DNA of 64,000 nucleotides from Desulfovibrionales bacterium (GCA_028715605.1 JAQURM010000004.1:1-64000), one strand, 5' to 3'. Shown: positions 15,502-25,155, numbered from the stretch's first letter. Notes: generated from the sequence alone by a model not told the origin. Program-made: numbers and translations.

Positions 15502-16270
15502 ACGTATTATTCCCTGCCTGGATGTGCGGGCCGGCCGGACGACTAAGGGCATTAAATTTAAAGACAACATAGACATCGGCGACCCGGTGGAGATGGCCAG
15601 GCACTATTATGAAGAGGGCGCGGATGAGATCGTCTTCTACGACATCACGGCCTCCAGTGATAAACGCGACATCATGATCGACGTGGTGCGCCGGGTGGCC
15701 GAAGAGATATTCATACCCTTTTCAGTAGGGGGCGGGATACGGACGGTAGAGGATATGCGGGCCGTCCTCCTGGCCGGTGCGGAGAAGGTGAGCGTTAACA
15801 CGGCGGCCATACAGAACCCCAAGATCATCCCGGAAGGGGCAAAGGCCTTCGGCAGCCAGTGTATCGTCCTGGGCATGGATGTGAAGAAGGTGGGAAAATC
15901 GGCTAAAATACCCTCCGGCTACGAAATGGTCATCCATGGCGGGCGCACTTACATGGGTATTGATGCCCTTGGGTGGGCAAAAGAGGCCGAAAACTTGGGC
16001 GCGGGCGAGATCTGCCTCAACTCCATAGACGCGGACGGCACACAGGAGGGCTATGAACTGACCCTGACCAGCCTCATCTCCGAAGCGGTAAATATTCCGG
16101 TCATCGCCTCGGGCGGGGCCGGGAAACCGGAACATCTTTATGATGTCCTCAGCGCAGGCAATGCCGATGCGGCCCTGATTGCCTCCATGGTCCATTATGG
16201 GTACTACCGCATCAGGGACATCAAGTCCTACCTCAGCGAAAAGGGCGTCAAGGTCCGCCTTAACTGGTGA
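15491..16270 (+). CDS. hisF: Imidazole glycerol phosphate synthase, cyclase subunit HisF
   Basis: HisF uses ammonia from HisH to close the imidazole ring, giving imidazole glycerol phosphate and AICAR. The 259-residue TIM barrel begins [12 protein letters not shown] with catalytic Asp11, and has [15 protein letters not shown], the phosphate loops, and [15 protein letters not shown] with a second catalytic Asp in [12 protein letters not shown]. The ATG at 15491 is chosen because the family always starts at this point; the frame itself runs upstream within hisH. The KGIKFKDN segment, in place of the more common KGVNF, is typical of deltaproteobacterial HisF. Confidence 0.93.
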   Translation: MLSKRIIPCLDVRAGRTTKGIKFKDNIDIGDPVEMARHYYEEGADEIVFYDITASSDKRDIMIDVVRRVAEEIFIPFSVGGGIRTVEDMRAVLLAGAEKVSVNTAAIQNPKIIPEGAKAFGSQCIVLGMDVKKVGKSAKIPSGYEMVIHGGRTYMGIDALGWAKEAENLGAGEICLNSIDADGTQEGYELTLTSLISEAVNIPVIASGGAGKPEHLYDVLSAGNADAALIASMVHYGYYRIRDIKSYLSEKGVKVRLNW

Positions 16271-17451
16271 ATGCCGTGCCGGGAGTTGAGCTGGGCATAG
16301 AACGCTTTGTAAGGAATCCACCCCAATGGATCAAAGGGGCGCGGTTAGGTCTCCTCGCCAATCAGGCCTCGGTCGATAGCCGCCTTGAACATGCCTCTAC
16401 ACTGCTGGCCTGTGCCTTCCCGGGACAGCTTGCGGCCTTTTTCAATCCCCAGCATGGTTTTCGCGGCGAAAAGCAGGATAACATGGTCGAGTCAGACCAT
16501 AGCCGCGATCCGCTCTTAAAGGTGCCTATTTTCAGCCTGTACGGCGAGGGCCGGACACCATCCCGGGAGATGTTTGACCATATCGATGTCCTCCTGGTTG
16601 ACGTGCAGGACGTGGGTACGCGGGTCTATACCTTTATTTATACCTTGGCCTACTGCATGGAGGCCGCCGGAAAGTGGGATAAGAAAGTTGTAGTCCTGGA
16701 CCGGCCTAATCCGATAGGCGGCCTTTTGACCGAAGGGAACCTTTTGAAGGAGGATTTACGCTCCTTTGTCGGCCTCTTTTCCATCCCGATGCGCCATGGA
16801 CTGACCATAGGCGAGATAGCCAGGCTCTGGAAGGGGGCGTTTGGTATGGACTGCGACTTAGAGGTCGTGCCGCTCGGCGGCTGGCGGCGGGACATGCTAT
16901 TTGCCGATACCGGCCTTCCCTGGGTCATACCCTCGCCCAATATGCCTACGCCGGATACCGCCCTGGTCTATCCCGGGCAGGTTATCTGGGAGGGCACGAA
17001 TGTCTCTGAAGGCAGGGGTACTACCCGGCCTTTTGAGTTGTTCGGCGCGCCCTTTATCGAACCGACCCGGCTTAAAGAGAGAATTGCCAAAAGGCGCGTT
17101 GATGGAGCTATCTTTCGCGAGGCCTGGTTCCAGCCGACCTTCCATAAGTGGGCCGGCGAGGTCTGCGGTGGCCTTCAGCTCCACGTCACCGATCCGCGGG
17201 TCTATAGACCTTACCACACCACCCTTTGTCTGCTTCAGGATATCCTGGACCTTTACCCGGATAATTTTGCCTGGAGACAGCCGCCTTACGAATATGAGTA
17301 TGAAAAACTGCCTATTGATCTCATCCTGGGGGATGATGCCGTCCGATGTGCCTTGGAGGAAGGGGCCGACCTCATTGACTTGACGGCCTCCTGGGAGGAT
17401 GATCTGGCCTCATTTGAAGAACTGCGCCGGAGATTTTTTCTGTACGAGTGA
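16267..17451 (+). CDS. namZ: NamZ-like exo-beta-N-acetylmuramidase (DUF1343)
   Basis: Proteins of this family (DUF1343) include NamZ, which removes terminal N-acetylmuramic acid from peptidoglycan fragments. The 394-residue product shows the family signature: [12 protein letters not shown], then [42 protein letters not shown] and the conserved [19 protein letters not shown], then [16 protein letters not shown]. There is no signal peptide, so the enzyme is probably cytoplasmic and would act on imported muropeptides. It starts at GTG overlapping the hisF stop by four bases (GTGA), an unusual partner for histidine genes. Function by family; specificity untested. Confidence 0.85.
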   Translation: MNAVPGVELGIERFVRNPPQWIKGARLGLLANQASVDSRLEHASTLLACAFPGQLAAFFNPQHGFRGEKQDNMVESDHSRDPLLKVPIFSLYGEGRTPSREMFDHIDVLLVDVQDVGTRVYTFIYTLAYCMEAAGKWDKKVVVLDRPNPIGGLLTEGNLLKEDLRSFVGLFSIPMRHGLTIGEIARLWKGAFGMDCDLEVVPLGGWRRDMLFADTGLPWVIPSPNMPTPDTALVYPGQVIWEGTNVSEGRGTTRPFELFGAPFIEPTRLKERIAKRRVDGAIFREAWFQPTFHKWAGEVCGGLQLHVTDPRVYRPYHTTLCLLQDILDLYPDNFAWRQPPYEYEYEKLPIDLILGDDAVRCALEEGADLIDLTASWEDDLASFEELRRRFFLYE

Positions 17452-17459
17452 TGTTATAG

Positions 17460-17556
17460 TGAATGTCATTAGTCAGTAGTCATTTGTCACCGGTAAAAAT
17501 GAAATCTTCCACACTTAACCAATGACTGATGACTAATGACCAGTGACCAGTGACGT
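17460..17556. repeat. Inverted-repeat element, GTCATTAGTC/GACTAATGAC family
   Basis: Second of four copies (see 7495-7582). The outer arms are well conserved and the centre differs. It lies directly after namZ, ahead of the convergent RDD gene. Confidence 0.75.
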
Positions 17557-17638
17557 TGCCTATAGTAAGAAAGGCGAAGGCTCAAGGCTCAGACGAGTGC
17601 GCTTTTATTGCCCACTATCCTGCCATTCCAAGTCACTG

Positions 17639-18811
17639 CTACAGTGTACGTATCACGTAAGTGTCCGTTATTTTGTCATGCCACCCTTGTTTATTTTTGT
17701 CGATGGCCACCCAGAGGAACCCCAGATTCAGAGGCGCTGAGGAGAGAATATAGCCGACCCAGCGCAAAAAGGCCTGGCCAAAGGTAAGGGGAAGCCCGGA
17801 GGTGTGGACCACCTTCAGGCCAAAGAGTTGTTTGCCCGGCGTCTGTCCGGTGTATCCATGGAAAAAGGTAAAATAAGTTATTACCGTAAGAAGCATGGCA
17901 AGTTGAAAAGGCAAAAACAACGTACCCAGCAGTTGTAAGGCCGATGGCCATGAGAAACCGGAACCACAGTCCAGACTGGTTTTAACGGCGATGGCCGTCC
18001 CTAATAAGAAGAACAGCATTATCAGGTGGATGAGACAGCAGTCGAAGGAGAAGGCCAGTAGTCTCTGCCAGAAACCGGCCCGTTGGAGGTAAAGGTTGGC
18101 GCCGGAAAATTCCAGGCCGGACTTAGAGCCTCCGCCTTTAGCGCCCCTTTTGCCCCTTTTTTTTGGTGTCTCTTCGGCGCCGGATGAAGAGGGTGGGGGA
18201 AGATCACTGTCGTCATCCGTGTCCTTATCTTCTTCCGGGCTTTTCTCGTCGCTCAGTATTTCCTCAAATTGTATCTCTGACTCTCCGGCTTCGAGTAATC
18301 CATCAAGACTGATCTCATCTGTTACGGCGGGAGGGGTTACTGTCTTTCCTGCGGACACGACTTCTTCTGATGTGGAAGATTCCAGTTCCAGATTGGATAG
18401 ATCAATCTCCGGGAGCCCCAGGTCTGTTTCGGCCATGGTTATTCCCGCGCTTTTTGATGTCGCTTCCTCTGCTGTTGGTTCCGGTTCCGGCGTGACCTCA
18501 TCTTCCAGGTCTGAAAAATCAATCTGGGAGAGATCAATAGGCGGAGACTGTGGAGATTCTTCGGCCGACTCAACAGAACTCAGGGATATCTCCTCTTCCG
18601 AAGGCGGGGATATCTTGGGAGCGGCGGCAGGAACCTTTTGTTCTTCGCGTGATCCGGTTGCCGGACGCATAAGTTGTGATAAAAAAGATTCCTGGCCGGG
18701 CTTACTCAGTGCAACACCAAACAACTTCCTGACCTCTGTCAGATCATAATTGCATTTCTTGCACAAGTCTGCGTAATCCGGGCCGGTAAAACCACATTTA
18801 GGACATTTCAT
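17639..18811 (-). CDS. RDD family membrane protein with N-terminal zinc ribbon
   Basis: The 390-residue product starts with a zinc-ribbon knuckle (Cys3, Cys6, Cys17, Cys20). Then comes a long, low-complexity acidic linker rich in Ser, Glu and Pro (about residues 45-230), and a C-terminal RDD domain (about 235-385) with three or so membrane segments (for example CLIHLIMLFFLLGTAIAV). The RDD name comes from an Arg-Asp-Asp pattern; here GYTGQTPGKQLFGLKVV is the recognisable block. RDD proteins are inner-membrane proteins, some linked to sodium or small-molecule transport. The zinc-ribbon fusion suggests regulation of a membrane domain. It follows rsmE with a 17-base gap. Confidence 0.8.
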   Translation of the reverse strand: MKCPKCGFTGPDYADLCKKCNYDLTEVRKLFGVALSKPGQESFLSQLMRPATGSREEQKVPAAAPKISPPSEEEISLSSVESAEESPQSPPIDLSQIDFSDLEDEVTPEPEPTAEEATSKSAGITMAETDLGLPEIDLSNLELESSTSEEVVSAGKTVTPPAVTDEISLDGLLEAGESEIQFEEILSDEKSPEEDKDTDDDSDLPPPSSSGAEETPKKRGKRGAKGGGSKSGLEFSGANLYLQRAGFWQRLLAFSFDCCLIHLIMLFFLLGTAIAVKTSLDCGSGFSWPSALQLLGTLFLPFQLAMLLTVITYFTFFHGYTGQTPGKQLFGLKVVHTSGLPLTFGQAFLRWVGYILSSAPLNLGFLWVAIDKNKQGWHDKITDTYVIRTL

Positions 18812-18828
18812 GGTCTTTTCCTCTTATG

Positions 18829-19566
18829 TTAGATACAGCCGAGTTCATACTGAATTATACTTATGATGGCCAGCGTTGCCGTCTCGGCCCGTAAGACACG
18901 CCGACCCAGGCCCACGGGGATAAAACCGGCCCGGACAGCTTCTTCTGCCTCATAAGCCGAAAAACCCCCCTCCGGGCCGATGAGGGCGCATACCCTCTCA
19001 GTTGCCGGCGCCTGAGTTAAAACCCTTTTTAAGTTATTATCGGAAACTTTTTCCCATAGCATAATCTTCAGGTCGTTTTTCCGGCAATCAGCCAATGTAG
19101 ATGTCAGATGTTGTACCTCATGAATAACAGGCAGTATATGCCGGTTGCATTGTTTGGCGGCCTCAACAGCTATCTTCTCCCATCTCTCTTTTTTGTGAGA
19201 AATTTTCCCCATGTCTCCGGTGGGGATGGTCCTCTCACACGTAAACGGATATAGGGCGAAGACCCCTAACTCTGTCATCTTCTGGACAATGAAGTCCATC
19301 TTCCGGGCCTTTAATAGGGCCTGTCCGATAGAGAGGCGGAGGGGGCTTTCTTCTACAGAACTTATTTTTTCTCCAAGCCTTAATTCCACACTGGCATCGG
19401 TCATGGCGGATATGGTGGCTATATATTCCAGGCCGCTGCCGTCAAAGACCCTGATACGGTCGCCGCACTTGAGTCTGAGAACGTTTCGTATATGATGGGC
19501 GTCAGAGCCGGTAATTACGGCAGTCTCTTTCGAAAATACCTCGCGTGGTACGAAAAATCGTCTCAT
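18829..19566 (-). CDS. rsmE: 16S rRNA (uracil-1498-N3)-methyltransferase RsmE
   Basis: RsmE methylates U1498 of 16S rRNA in the decoding centre, using S-adenosylmethionine. The SPOUT-fold protein (245 residues from the ATG at 19566) starts MRRFFVPREVF and ends with the knotted SAM site: LIGPEGGFSAYEAEEA and LGRRVLRAETATLAII. An N-terminal PUA-like region contains HHIRNVLRLKCGDRIRVFDGSG. A GTG two codons earlier overlaps the prmA stop (GTGA) and could be the true start. The gene follows prmA immediately, a pairing seen in many bacteria. Confidence 0.93.
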   Translation of the reverse strand: MRRFFVPREVFSKETAVITGSDAHHIRNVLRLKCGDRIRVFDGSGLEYIATISAMTDASVELRLGEKISSVEESPLRLSIGQALLKARKMDFIVQKMTELGVFALYPFTCERTIPTGDMGKISHKKERWEKIAVEAAKQCNRHILPVIHEVQHLTSTLADCRKNDLKIMLWEKVSDNNLKRVLTQAPATERVCALIGPEGGFSAYEAEEAVRAGFIPVGLGRRVLRAETATLAIISIIQYELGCI

Positions 19567-19568
19567 GG

Positions 19569-20486
19569 TCACCGGTTAACCTTGGTTAGCACGGCACAGA
19601 CCCATTCCCCCTCGCGGGATGTAGATAACACGCTGAATCCGTGCCTTTGATATACGTTGAACAGGTCCCGGATCTGGTCCGCGAGTATGCCCGAGAGGAT
19701 GAGGACGCCTTCTTTTTCCAACCGGGCAAAGAGTAAGGGACAGAGCCTGACAAGTTCGAGATATGTGATGTTGGCCAGGATAATGGAAAATTTTTCCGTT
19801 ATCTCTGTTAAATCCCGGCCGATAACGGTCATCTTATCACCCAGGGCATTGTTCCGTACATTTTCAGATGCTGCCTTAATCGCTTCCTGGTCTATATCTA
19901 TGCCCAGGACGCGATGTGCTCCAAGTTTCGCTGTCGCCATTCCCAGTATGCCTGTACCTGTGCCTACATCCAGTGCCTTAATTTTGGAGAATTTCTTACG
20001 GAATGCATCGGTCAGGATTATTTCCTCCAGGGCGCGCAGGGAAAGATGGGTACTGGCATGCGACCCCGTGCCGAAGGCCATCCCGGGGTCTATCTCCAGG
20101 ACAATGTCTTCTTTTTTTGCGGTGAAGTCCTCCCACGAGGGCTTGACTACAATCCTTTCGGTAAGGCGCATGGGCTTAAAAAAGCTCTTCCAGGCATGTG
20201 CCCAATCTTCTCCCGTTATTATTTCAGATGTAATAGAGACTGGGCCGCTGTCTGGAAAGATTTTTTTCAGGCTTTCTATATAATTATTGAGAGAAGCCAT
20301 CTTACTTTCGTAGGATTCATCGAGGGGAAGATAGGCCTTAATACGTTGAGCGGCGGGCGCAGTCCGGCTTGAAGAGGCGGGGAGGTCTTCCAGACATATC
20401 CCTCTTCCTGTAAGATCGATTAAGAAATCAGACAGGGCCTCAGTCAGGTCGGCATCAGAGATTATTATTATTTCTTGCCATGCCAT
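19569..20486 (-). CDS. prmA: Ribosomal protein L11 methyltransferase PrmA
   Basis: PrmA trimethylates ribosomal protein L11. The 305-residue product has the N-terminal substrate-recognition domain (residues 1-100), the linker EDWAHAWKSFFKPMRL, and a Rossmann methyltransferase domain with motif I LDVGTGTGILGMA, the acidic residue at GIDIDQEA, and the NITYLELV motif (usually N-I-x-x-x). GMAFGTGSHAST is the family's signature. The start codon directly abuts the stop of the thioredoxin-HEAT gene (TAAATG), and rsmE follows with no gap, so this is a tight ribosome-modification operon. Confidence 0.93.
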   Translation of the reverse strand: MAWQEIIIISDADLTEALSDFLIDLTGRGICLEDLPASSSRTAPAAQRIKAYLPLDESYESKMASLNNYIESLKKIFPDSGPVSITSEIITGEDWAHAWKSFFKPMRLTERIVVKPSWEDFTAKKEDIVLEIDPGMAFGTGSHASTHLSLRALEEIILTDAFRKKFSKIKALDVGTGTGILGMATAKLGAHRVLGIDIDQEAIKAASENVRNNALGDKMTVIGRDLTEITEKFSIILANITYLELVRLCPLLFARLEKEGVLILSGILADQIRDLFNVYQRHGFSVLSTSREGEWVCAVLTKVNR

Positions 20487-21470
20487 TTATACATCCTCTT
20501 GGCCCTGGAGACTGCCGAGGGCTTCCTTTGCAATCTCCAGGAGGTCTGGATTCTGTTCTCCGGGCACCAGACGTCTTAAGGGTTCTATGGCGCGTGGATC
20601 GCCGATCTTGCCCAGCATAAAGGCTGCGTCCCCGCGGATGTTCACCATATCCGAGTCCAGCAATTTTATAAGACCAGGGACAAGCCGGGGGATCCTCTCC
20701 GGGGCAGTCTGTTGCAGGGACTCGATGACTACCATAGCCCCCAGTCTCACTGTGAACTCCGGTCTGCCCATTAAATCGATGAGGAGGTCGGGTCTATTCT
20801 CTTCAGTGATAATCTCCAGCGCTTTTCCGCTATTGCCTATGGTTAAAAGTGAGGCTACCACGTCCGGCAAGCCTTCTTCAGAAAGGGCCTTGTATATCCA
20901 GTTTAATAGTTCTTTTTCATTTACAGCGCCGACGATTTGCACCCGGTCGTTGATTACCGTGGTGGGGGCTGAGGCGGCGCGATGTTTTTCCCGGATATGC
21001 GGGAAATAATCCACATCGACTATCCACACCTTAATCTTATGAGAACACAGCGCGAGCTGATTGACCAGCTCAACCATTCTGGGGCAGACCGGGCAGAATT
21101 GAGTAATTAAAACCTCGATAGTTACGTCCTGGTTGAGGCCGAGCAAATAGTGCACGGTGTCTTCTTTAAGGGAATTTGTGCCGTTTCCCATGTGGACCAG
21201 GGTTCTTAAAAAGGGGGCGAGTTCGCCTCCATCGGGGAGGGCGGCATAGCAGATATTTCCCCGGGATGAATTGGCCAGGTTAATGGCCGGAGAGATAGGG
21301 CCGTTTTTAGCCAACGATTCTTCTATCGTTATTAAATCTGAAAGACCGGATAGTTGATGCGCAAATACTTTTAATTTAGTAAAGAGTCCACCCCCCCCAT
21401 TTTTAAGGAGAACGAAAGCCACTTTTCCGTTTAAACTTTTCAGAATACTTTTAGCCTGTTCCTGATCCAT
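20487..21470 (-). CDS. Tandem thioredoxin-fold protein with C-terminal HEAT repeats
   Basis: A 327-residue fusion. Residues 1-110 form a first thioredoxin-like fold without cysteines in the active position. Residues 111-200 form a second fold with a CPVC redox motif (ITQFCPVCPRMVELV) and a cis-Pro equivalent in SAPTTVIN, as in the glutaredoxin-like domains of AhpF and protein disulfide oxidoreductases. From about residue 230 there are HEAT-type repeats (VRLGAMVVIESL, VNIRGDAAFMLGKIGDPRAIEPL). The enzyme part probably handles disulfides; the HEAT part would bind a partner. The combination ahead of prmA and rsmE is uncommon. The start has GAGG upstream. Confidence 0.75.
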   Translation of the reverse strand: MDQEQAKSILKSLNGKVAFVLLKNGGGGLFTKLKVFAHQLSGLSDLITIEESLAKNGPISPAINLANSSRGNICYAALPDGGELAPFLRTLVHMGNGTNSLKEDTVHYLLGLNQDVTIEVLITQFCPVCPRMVELVNQLALCSHKIKVWIVDVDYFPHIREKHRAASAPTTVINDRVQIVGAVNEKELLNWIYKALSEEGLPDVVASLLTIGNSGKALEIITEENRPDLLIDLMGRPEFTVRLGAMVVIESLQQTAPERIPRLVPGLIKLLDSDMVNIRGDAAFMLGKIGDPRAIEPLRRLVPGEQNPDLLEIAKEALGSLQGQEDV

Positions 21471-21535
21471 CAGGGCCTCAATTTCTTTTTTGGGTCTTCG
21501 CGTAATCGAGTAGGTAATTTTTTACTCTTCTCTAT

Positions 21536-21672
21536 TCCCCTTTTTAGTAAAGGGGGTCAGGGGAGATTTTATAAATCATAACTGTTTCAGGCTGTTATTA
21601 TACGAAAGCATAGTTACTACCAGGAGTTTTCAAATCCCCCCTCGCCCCCCTTTACTAAAGGGGGGGATAATA
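21536..21672. repeat. CCCCCTTT/AAAGGGGG repeat pair
   Basis: Two inverted G/C-rich arms (21536-21572 and 21633-21672) related to 5296-5372. They fill the gap between ywbE and the thioredoxin-HEAT gene. Confidence 0.7.
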
Positions 21673-21712
21673 AGAACATGCCTTATTTTAAGAGAAAATT
21701 ACCCACACTCTT

Positions 21713-21916
21713 TCACGATGAGCCACTTAATATTTCTTTCACTCGTCCAATTTCACCACTTTCTAATCGGACTTTGATGCCATGGTGATGAGTAGGAGAT
21801 TTGGTCAAAATGTCTTGCACAATACCTTTCGTTAGTTTTCCAGATCGCTGGTCTTTCTTTAATACTATCAAAACCTGTATGCCTGGTTTTATATTTACAC
21901 GATTTGTGCCGTTCAA
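21713..21916 (-). CDS. ywbE: YwbE family protein (DUF2196)
   Basis: A 67-residue protein with the full family pattern: INVKPG-like VNIKPGIQVLIVLKKDQRSG, then LTKGIVQDILTKSPTHHHGI and KVRLESGEIGRVKEI. YwbE proteins are short beta-rich proteins of unknown role, present in many firmicutes and proteobacteria. The start is TTG at 21916, with AAAGGT six bases upstream; family members begin at exactly this point (NGxNR). It stands alone between repeat-filled gaps. Confidence 0.85.
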   Translation of the reverse strand: MNGTNRVNIKPGIQVLIVLKKDQRSGKLTKGIVQDILTKSPTHHHGIKVRLESGEIGRVKEILSGSS

Positions 21917-21946
21917 CTAAGACCTTTCTGCTCTAAATTTTGTCCG

Positions 21947-22275
21947 AATTGAAGCTTCCCGCAGTCCGCCTTGGGCGGATGGGGAATCTCCGTATGTAAG
22001 GTAAAAAGCATAGTATTCGCTCGCTAACCCCGCCGCCCGCCAGGGTCGGACCTGGATGGCAAGCAGCGGGGAATGCGCTCGCTATGCATGTTCAATTGAA
22101 GCATTATATATCAAGTACGACTTTCATTTCCGGTTTCGAACTTTCTTGACCGCAGCGCTGATATACGATTTTTTCATCCCAGCTTTCCGGGCACCGTAGC
22201 TTTTTATGGGATGATTCACCCTTGAACATGCATAGCGAGCGCATTCCCCGGTGCTTGTAGCGGGGAGCTTCAATA
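21947..22275. repeat. Nested inverted-repeat element (MITE-like)
   Basis: Outer ends ATTGAAGCTTCCCGC (21948-21962) and GCGGGGAGCTTCAAT (22259-22274) are complementary except at one base. An inner inverted pair, ATGCGCTCGCTATGCATG with flanks, lies at 22068-22095 and 22222-22249. A further 8-bp pair (TCATCCCA/TGGGATGA) lies inside. No gene is present in this 370-base gap. Half-copies occur at 4495-4520 and 7447-7473. Confidence 0.75.
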
Positions 22276-22285
22276 GGTTATGCCT

Positions 22286-22627
22286 TTAACACGTCAGGTG
22301 AAGGGCGGCTACGACTTTTTTACCGGACTGGCTGAGGCGGTTGAATTCCTTACAGGCCTCTTCCGTCTTCCGGACAATAAGTTCTATGCCCTTTTCAGCA
22401 GCGAGGTCACAAACTTTTTTGGAAACCTTGAGTACGCCATAGGCCCCTGTCCCAACGATTAATACCTCCGGATTCTGGGCTATGATCTCTTTTATATCTG
22501 CCAGGTAGAGGGCGTGGCCTTCTTTGCGCCACCAATCCGCGTCCACTTTATCCGGGTAGATAATGACGTCAGAGTTATAGGTCCGGTCGTTTATGGTTAT
22601 GGAGCCAAAATGGTAATCGTTTATCAT
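22286..22627 (-). CDS. Mth938-like domain protein (DUF498)
   Basis: A 113-residue protein of the Mth938/DUF498 family, a small alpha-beta fold found from archaea to mammals (AAMDC). Recognisable blocks are FGSITINDRTY, WWRKEGHALYLADIKEII, and EVLIVGTGAYGVLKVSKKV. The GTGxxG loop suggests ligand binding, but no activity is firmly known for bacterial members. It is cytoplasmic, a single gene, with AAGGAG somewhat far upstream (about 14 bases). Confidence 0.85.
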   Translation of the reverse strand: MINDYHFGSITINDRTYNSDVIIYPDKVDADWWRKEGHALYLADIKEIIAQNPEVLIVGTGAYGVLKVSKKVCDLAAEKGIELIVRKTEEACKEFNRLSQSGKKVVAALHLTC

Positions 22628-22831
22628 GGGCGAAGTTTTCGCTCCTTATCCTTTAAATTAGGACGCAAATTTTCGCCGATATCCGCAGAAAATGGTTTTT
22701 TATATTCGAGGTCTTATCAATCTGCATTTATCTGCGTTCCAAAAAGGAAATTCCTGAGCTATCAAGTTGGATGATTATAGAACGTTATAGGACAAAGGTC
22801 AAAACTTTGTCACAAAACTGACAAAAAACTC

Positions 22832-22860
22832 TTGACAAGATTTTTTGCCTGGTGTATGGA
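22832..22860 (+). promoter_or_regulatory. Sigma-70 type promoter
   Basis: TTGACA at 22832-22837, 17 bases, then TATGGA at 22855-22860. It places the transcription start near 22867, which rules out the GTG at 22852 as start of the next gene. Confidence 0.65.
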
Positions 22861-22896
22861 ATAAATCGTTTTGTCAACGGTGTCGGTGTACGCACG

Positions 22897-23055
22897 ATGA
22901 GTGAAGAAGAAATCAAAGGCTTTTTGCGGTTAAGTCCAATCTATGACCGGCTATCTGATGCCGAGAAAGAAGCCCTTCTGGAAGATATAAAGTCACGCTA
23001 TTTTCAGGCCTACCGGCCTCAGACTAATTCCTCTGAAAATAAGCCCGCGCACTAA
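22897..23055 (+). CDS. Small hypothetical protein, 52 residues
   Basis: From the ATG at 22897 the product is MSEEEIKGFLRLSPIYDRLS followed by a charged helix (EKEALLEDIKSRYFQAY) and a polar tail. No family is recognised; the composition (acidic, helical, no membrane segment) suggests a small regulatory or adaptor protein. The upstream promoter and the position 250 bases before ftsH on the same strand support it as a real gene. It could be part of the ftsH leader, but the gap contains an inverted repeat. Confidence 0.5.
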   Translation: MSEEEIKGFLRLSPIYDRLSDAEKEALLEDIKSRYFQAYRPQTNSSENKPAH

Positions 23056-23174
23056 ATCTTACCTTTTTATCCCCTTTATTAGCCCGTCCGTATATTCTTA
23101 ACGGTATGGTATTTCTTGCATATTTGAGATATCTTTTGATATATTATTTTTGATGAGCTCGTAAAAAGTAAAAT

Positions 23175-23244
23175 TTCACCGCAGAGATCGCTGAGATAAC
23201 ATAGTGAATAGTTTATAGTTTTTCTCTGCGCACTCTGCGGTGAA
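23175..23244. repeat. Inverted repeat TTCACCGCAGAG/CTCTGCGGTGAA
   Basis: A perfect 12-bp pair (23175-23186 and 23233-23244) with a 46-base centre, in the ftsH leader. Similar degenerate 'CACAGAG' type words are found at 37480-37507 and 52829-52855. Confidence 0.65.
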
Positions 23245-23301
23245 AAGGCTTTTTTACTAATTGATCGTTTTTAATTAGCCTATTAAACTTAGGGTGCGCG
23301 A

Positions 23302-25155
23302 ATGAAACAAAAGAAAATTCATTTTTCGATCTGGTACTTTATCGTGGCCATGGGGGTATTGATGCTGTTCCAGTATTTCTTCCTGGCACAGCAACAGGCA
23401 ACCATATCTTATAGTGAATTTAAGGTGTTAGTTCGGGAAGGCCGGGTTGAAGACCTGCTTATTGCCAAAGATTCCATCCGCGGCAAGTTGGGACCGGGGG
23501 CGGCAGAAACCCTTGCCAAGATGCGGGCCGGTGAAAAGGACAAGACAGCGGTTGCCCAGTTGGCCAAGGAGAAGACTTTTTATTCTGTGCGTATGGAGGA
23601 CCCGGATCTCATAAAAGAACTGGAGGCCAATCGTATCAAATTCACCGCCCAGCCGGAAATGACCTGGTTGACCACATTACTTTCGTGGGTTGTGCCGATA
23701 TTCATATTTGTTGCCATCTGGGGATATTTTCTCAGGCGGATGCGCACCGGCGCAGAAGGCGGTTTTATGGCTATCGGCAAGAGCAAGGCCAAGGTCTATG
23801 TTGAGGACGAGACCAAGATCACTTTTGAAGACGTGGCCGGCGTTGACGAGGCGGAGGAGGAGCTGAAAGAAGTTATCGAATTTCTGAGGAATCCCGGTCG
23901 GTTTCAGAGTCTGGGAGGGAAGATACCCAAAGGAGTCCTGCTGGTCGGCCCGCCCGGCACCGGTAAGACTCTTCTGGCCAAGGCCGTGGCCGGAGAGGCA
24001 AAGGTCCCTTTTCTGAGTCTGAGCGGATCTTCTTTTGTGGAGATGTTTGTGGGTGTAGGAGCGGCGCGCGTCCGTGACCTGTTTGCCCAGGCCGAGGAAA
24101 AGGCTCCGTGTATAATCTTTATCGATGAGATCGACGCCCTGGGGAAGGCGCGGGGTATCAGCCCGGTCTCCGGGGTTGATGAACGCGAGCAGACATTGAC
24201 CCAGCTCCTCTCTGAACTGGATGGGTTCGATACCAAAAAGGGCGTAATAATTATGGCGGCTACAAACCGGCCGGAGATTTTAGATCAGGCCCTACTGCGA
24301 GCCGGTCGTTTTGATCGTCATGTTCTTGTGGATCGACCTGATCTCAAAGGACGGGAGGCTATATTAAAGGTCCATGTCCGGAAGGTAAAGATAGCCCCTG
24401 ATGTGGATGTAAAGGTCATTGCGGCGCGTACCGTGGGAATGGTGGGGGCCGATCTAGCCAATGTAGTTAACGAATCCGCACTGCTGGCGGCCCGGAATAA
24501 CAAATCTCAGGTTGAAATGGCAGATTTTGAGGAGGCGATTGACCGTGTCCTGGCCGGCCTGGAGAAGAAGAGCAGACTGATTACCAGGAAGGAAAAGGAG
24601 ATCGTGGCCTACCATGAGGCCGGACATGCCCTCGTGGCTATGTCCCTGCCGCAAGCCGATCCGGTCCACCGTGTTTCTATTATTCCCCGTGGTATCGCCG
24701 CCCTTGGTTATACGCTGCAACTCCCCACAGAAGACCGGTACCTGATGACTAAGTCGGAACTGATGGACAAGATTACTGTTCTCCTGGGAGGCCGGGGCTC
24801 CGAAGAAATAAACTTTAAAGAGGTTTCTACCGGTGCGCAGAATGATCTCTTAAAGGCCGCGGACATAGCCCGGAGTATGGTTACCGAGTACGGCATGAGC
24901 GAGGCGCTCGGGCCGTTAACTTTCGGCCGCGAGAGGAGACCCCTGTTTCTCGATGTTATGCTTCCACAGTCGAAAGAGTACAGTGAGGAAACAGCCCGTC
25001 AGATTGACGATGAGGTCAGAAAACTGATCAATTCGTGTTATGAAAGGGCGAAAGAGATACTGACCGGGAAAAAGGAAAAACTGGATATGCTTTCCAAGCT
25101 CTTACTGGAGAAAGAGGTTGTAGAGGGAGAAGAGCTTAAGAAGTTGTTCGCCTGA
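23302..25155 (+). CDS. ftsH: ATP-dependent zinc metalloprotease FtsH
   Basis: FtsH extracts and degrades membrane and regulatory proteins as a hexamer in the inner membrane. The 617-residue product has a membrane helix at residues 8-28, a periplasmic domain to about 110, and a second helix (about 118-140). The AAA module follows, with Walker A GPPGTGKT (216-223), Walker B IIFIDEID and the second region of homology [20 protein letters not shown]. The M41 protease site is HEAGH (about 438-442). The length is typical. It stands as a single gene behind a repeat-containing leader; the CBS-ACT gene downstream has its own promoter. Confidence 0.96.
   Translation: MKQKKIHFSIWYFIVAMGVLMLFQYFFLAQQQATISYSEFKVLVREGRVEDLLIAKDSIRGKLGPGAAETLAKMRAGEKDKTAVAQLAKEKTFYSVRMEDPDLIKELEANRIKFTAQPEMTWLTTLLSWVVPIFIFVAIWGYFLRRMRTGAEGGFMAIGKSKAKVYVEDETKITFEDVAGVDEAEEELKEVIEFLRNPGRFQSLGGKIPKGVLLVGPPGTGKTLLAKAVAGEAKVPFLSLSGSSFVEMFVGVGAARVRDLFAQAEEKAPCIIFIDEIDALGKARGISPVSGVDEREQTLTQLLSELDGFDTKKGVIIMAATNRPEILDQALLRAGRFDRHVLVDRPDLKGREAILKVHVRKVKIAPDVDVKVIAARTVGMVGADLANVVNESALLAARNNKSQVEMADFEEAIDRVLAGLEKKSRLITRKEKEIVAYHEAGHALVAMSLPQADPVHRVSIIPRGIAALGYTLQLPTEDRYLMTKSELMDKITVLLGGRGSEEINFKEVSTGAQNDLLKAADIARSMVTEYGMSEALGPLTFGRERRPLFLDVMLPQSKEYSEETARQIDDEVRKLINSCYERAKEILTGKKEKLDMLSKLLLEKEVVEGEELKKLFA

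Noticed and set aside
18096-18749. Plus-strand frame of 217 codons inside the RDD gene
   Set aside because: It is the antisense of the acidic Ser/Glu/Pro linker, which gives a Ser-rich shadow.
22852-22896. GTG start at 22852 for the small protein before ftsH
   Set aside because: It would lie within the promoter's spacer and -10 region, upstream of the likely transcription start.
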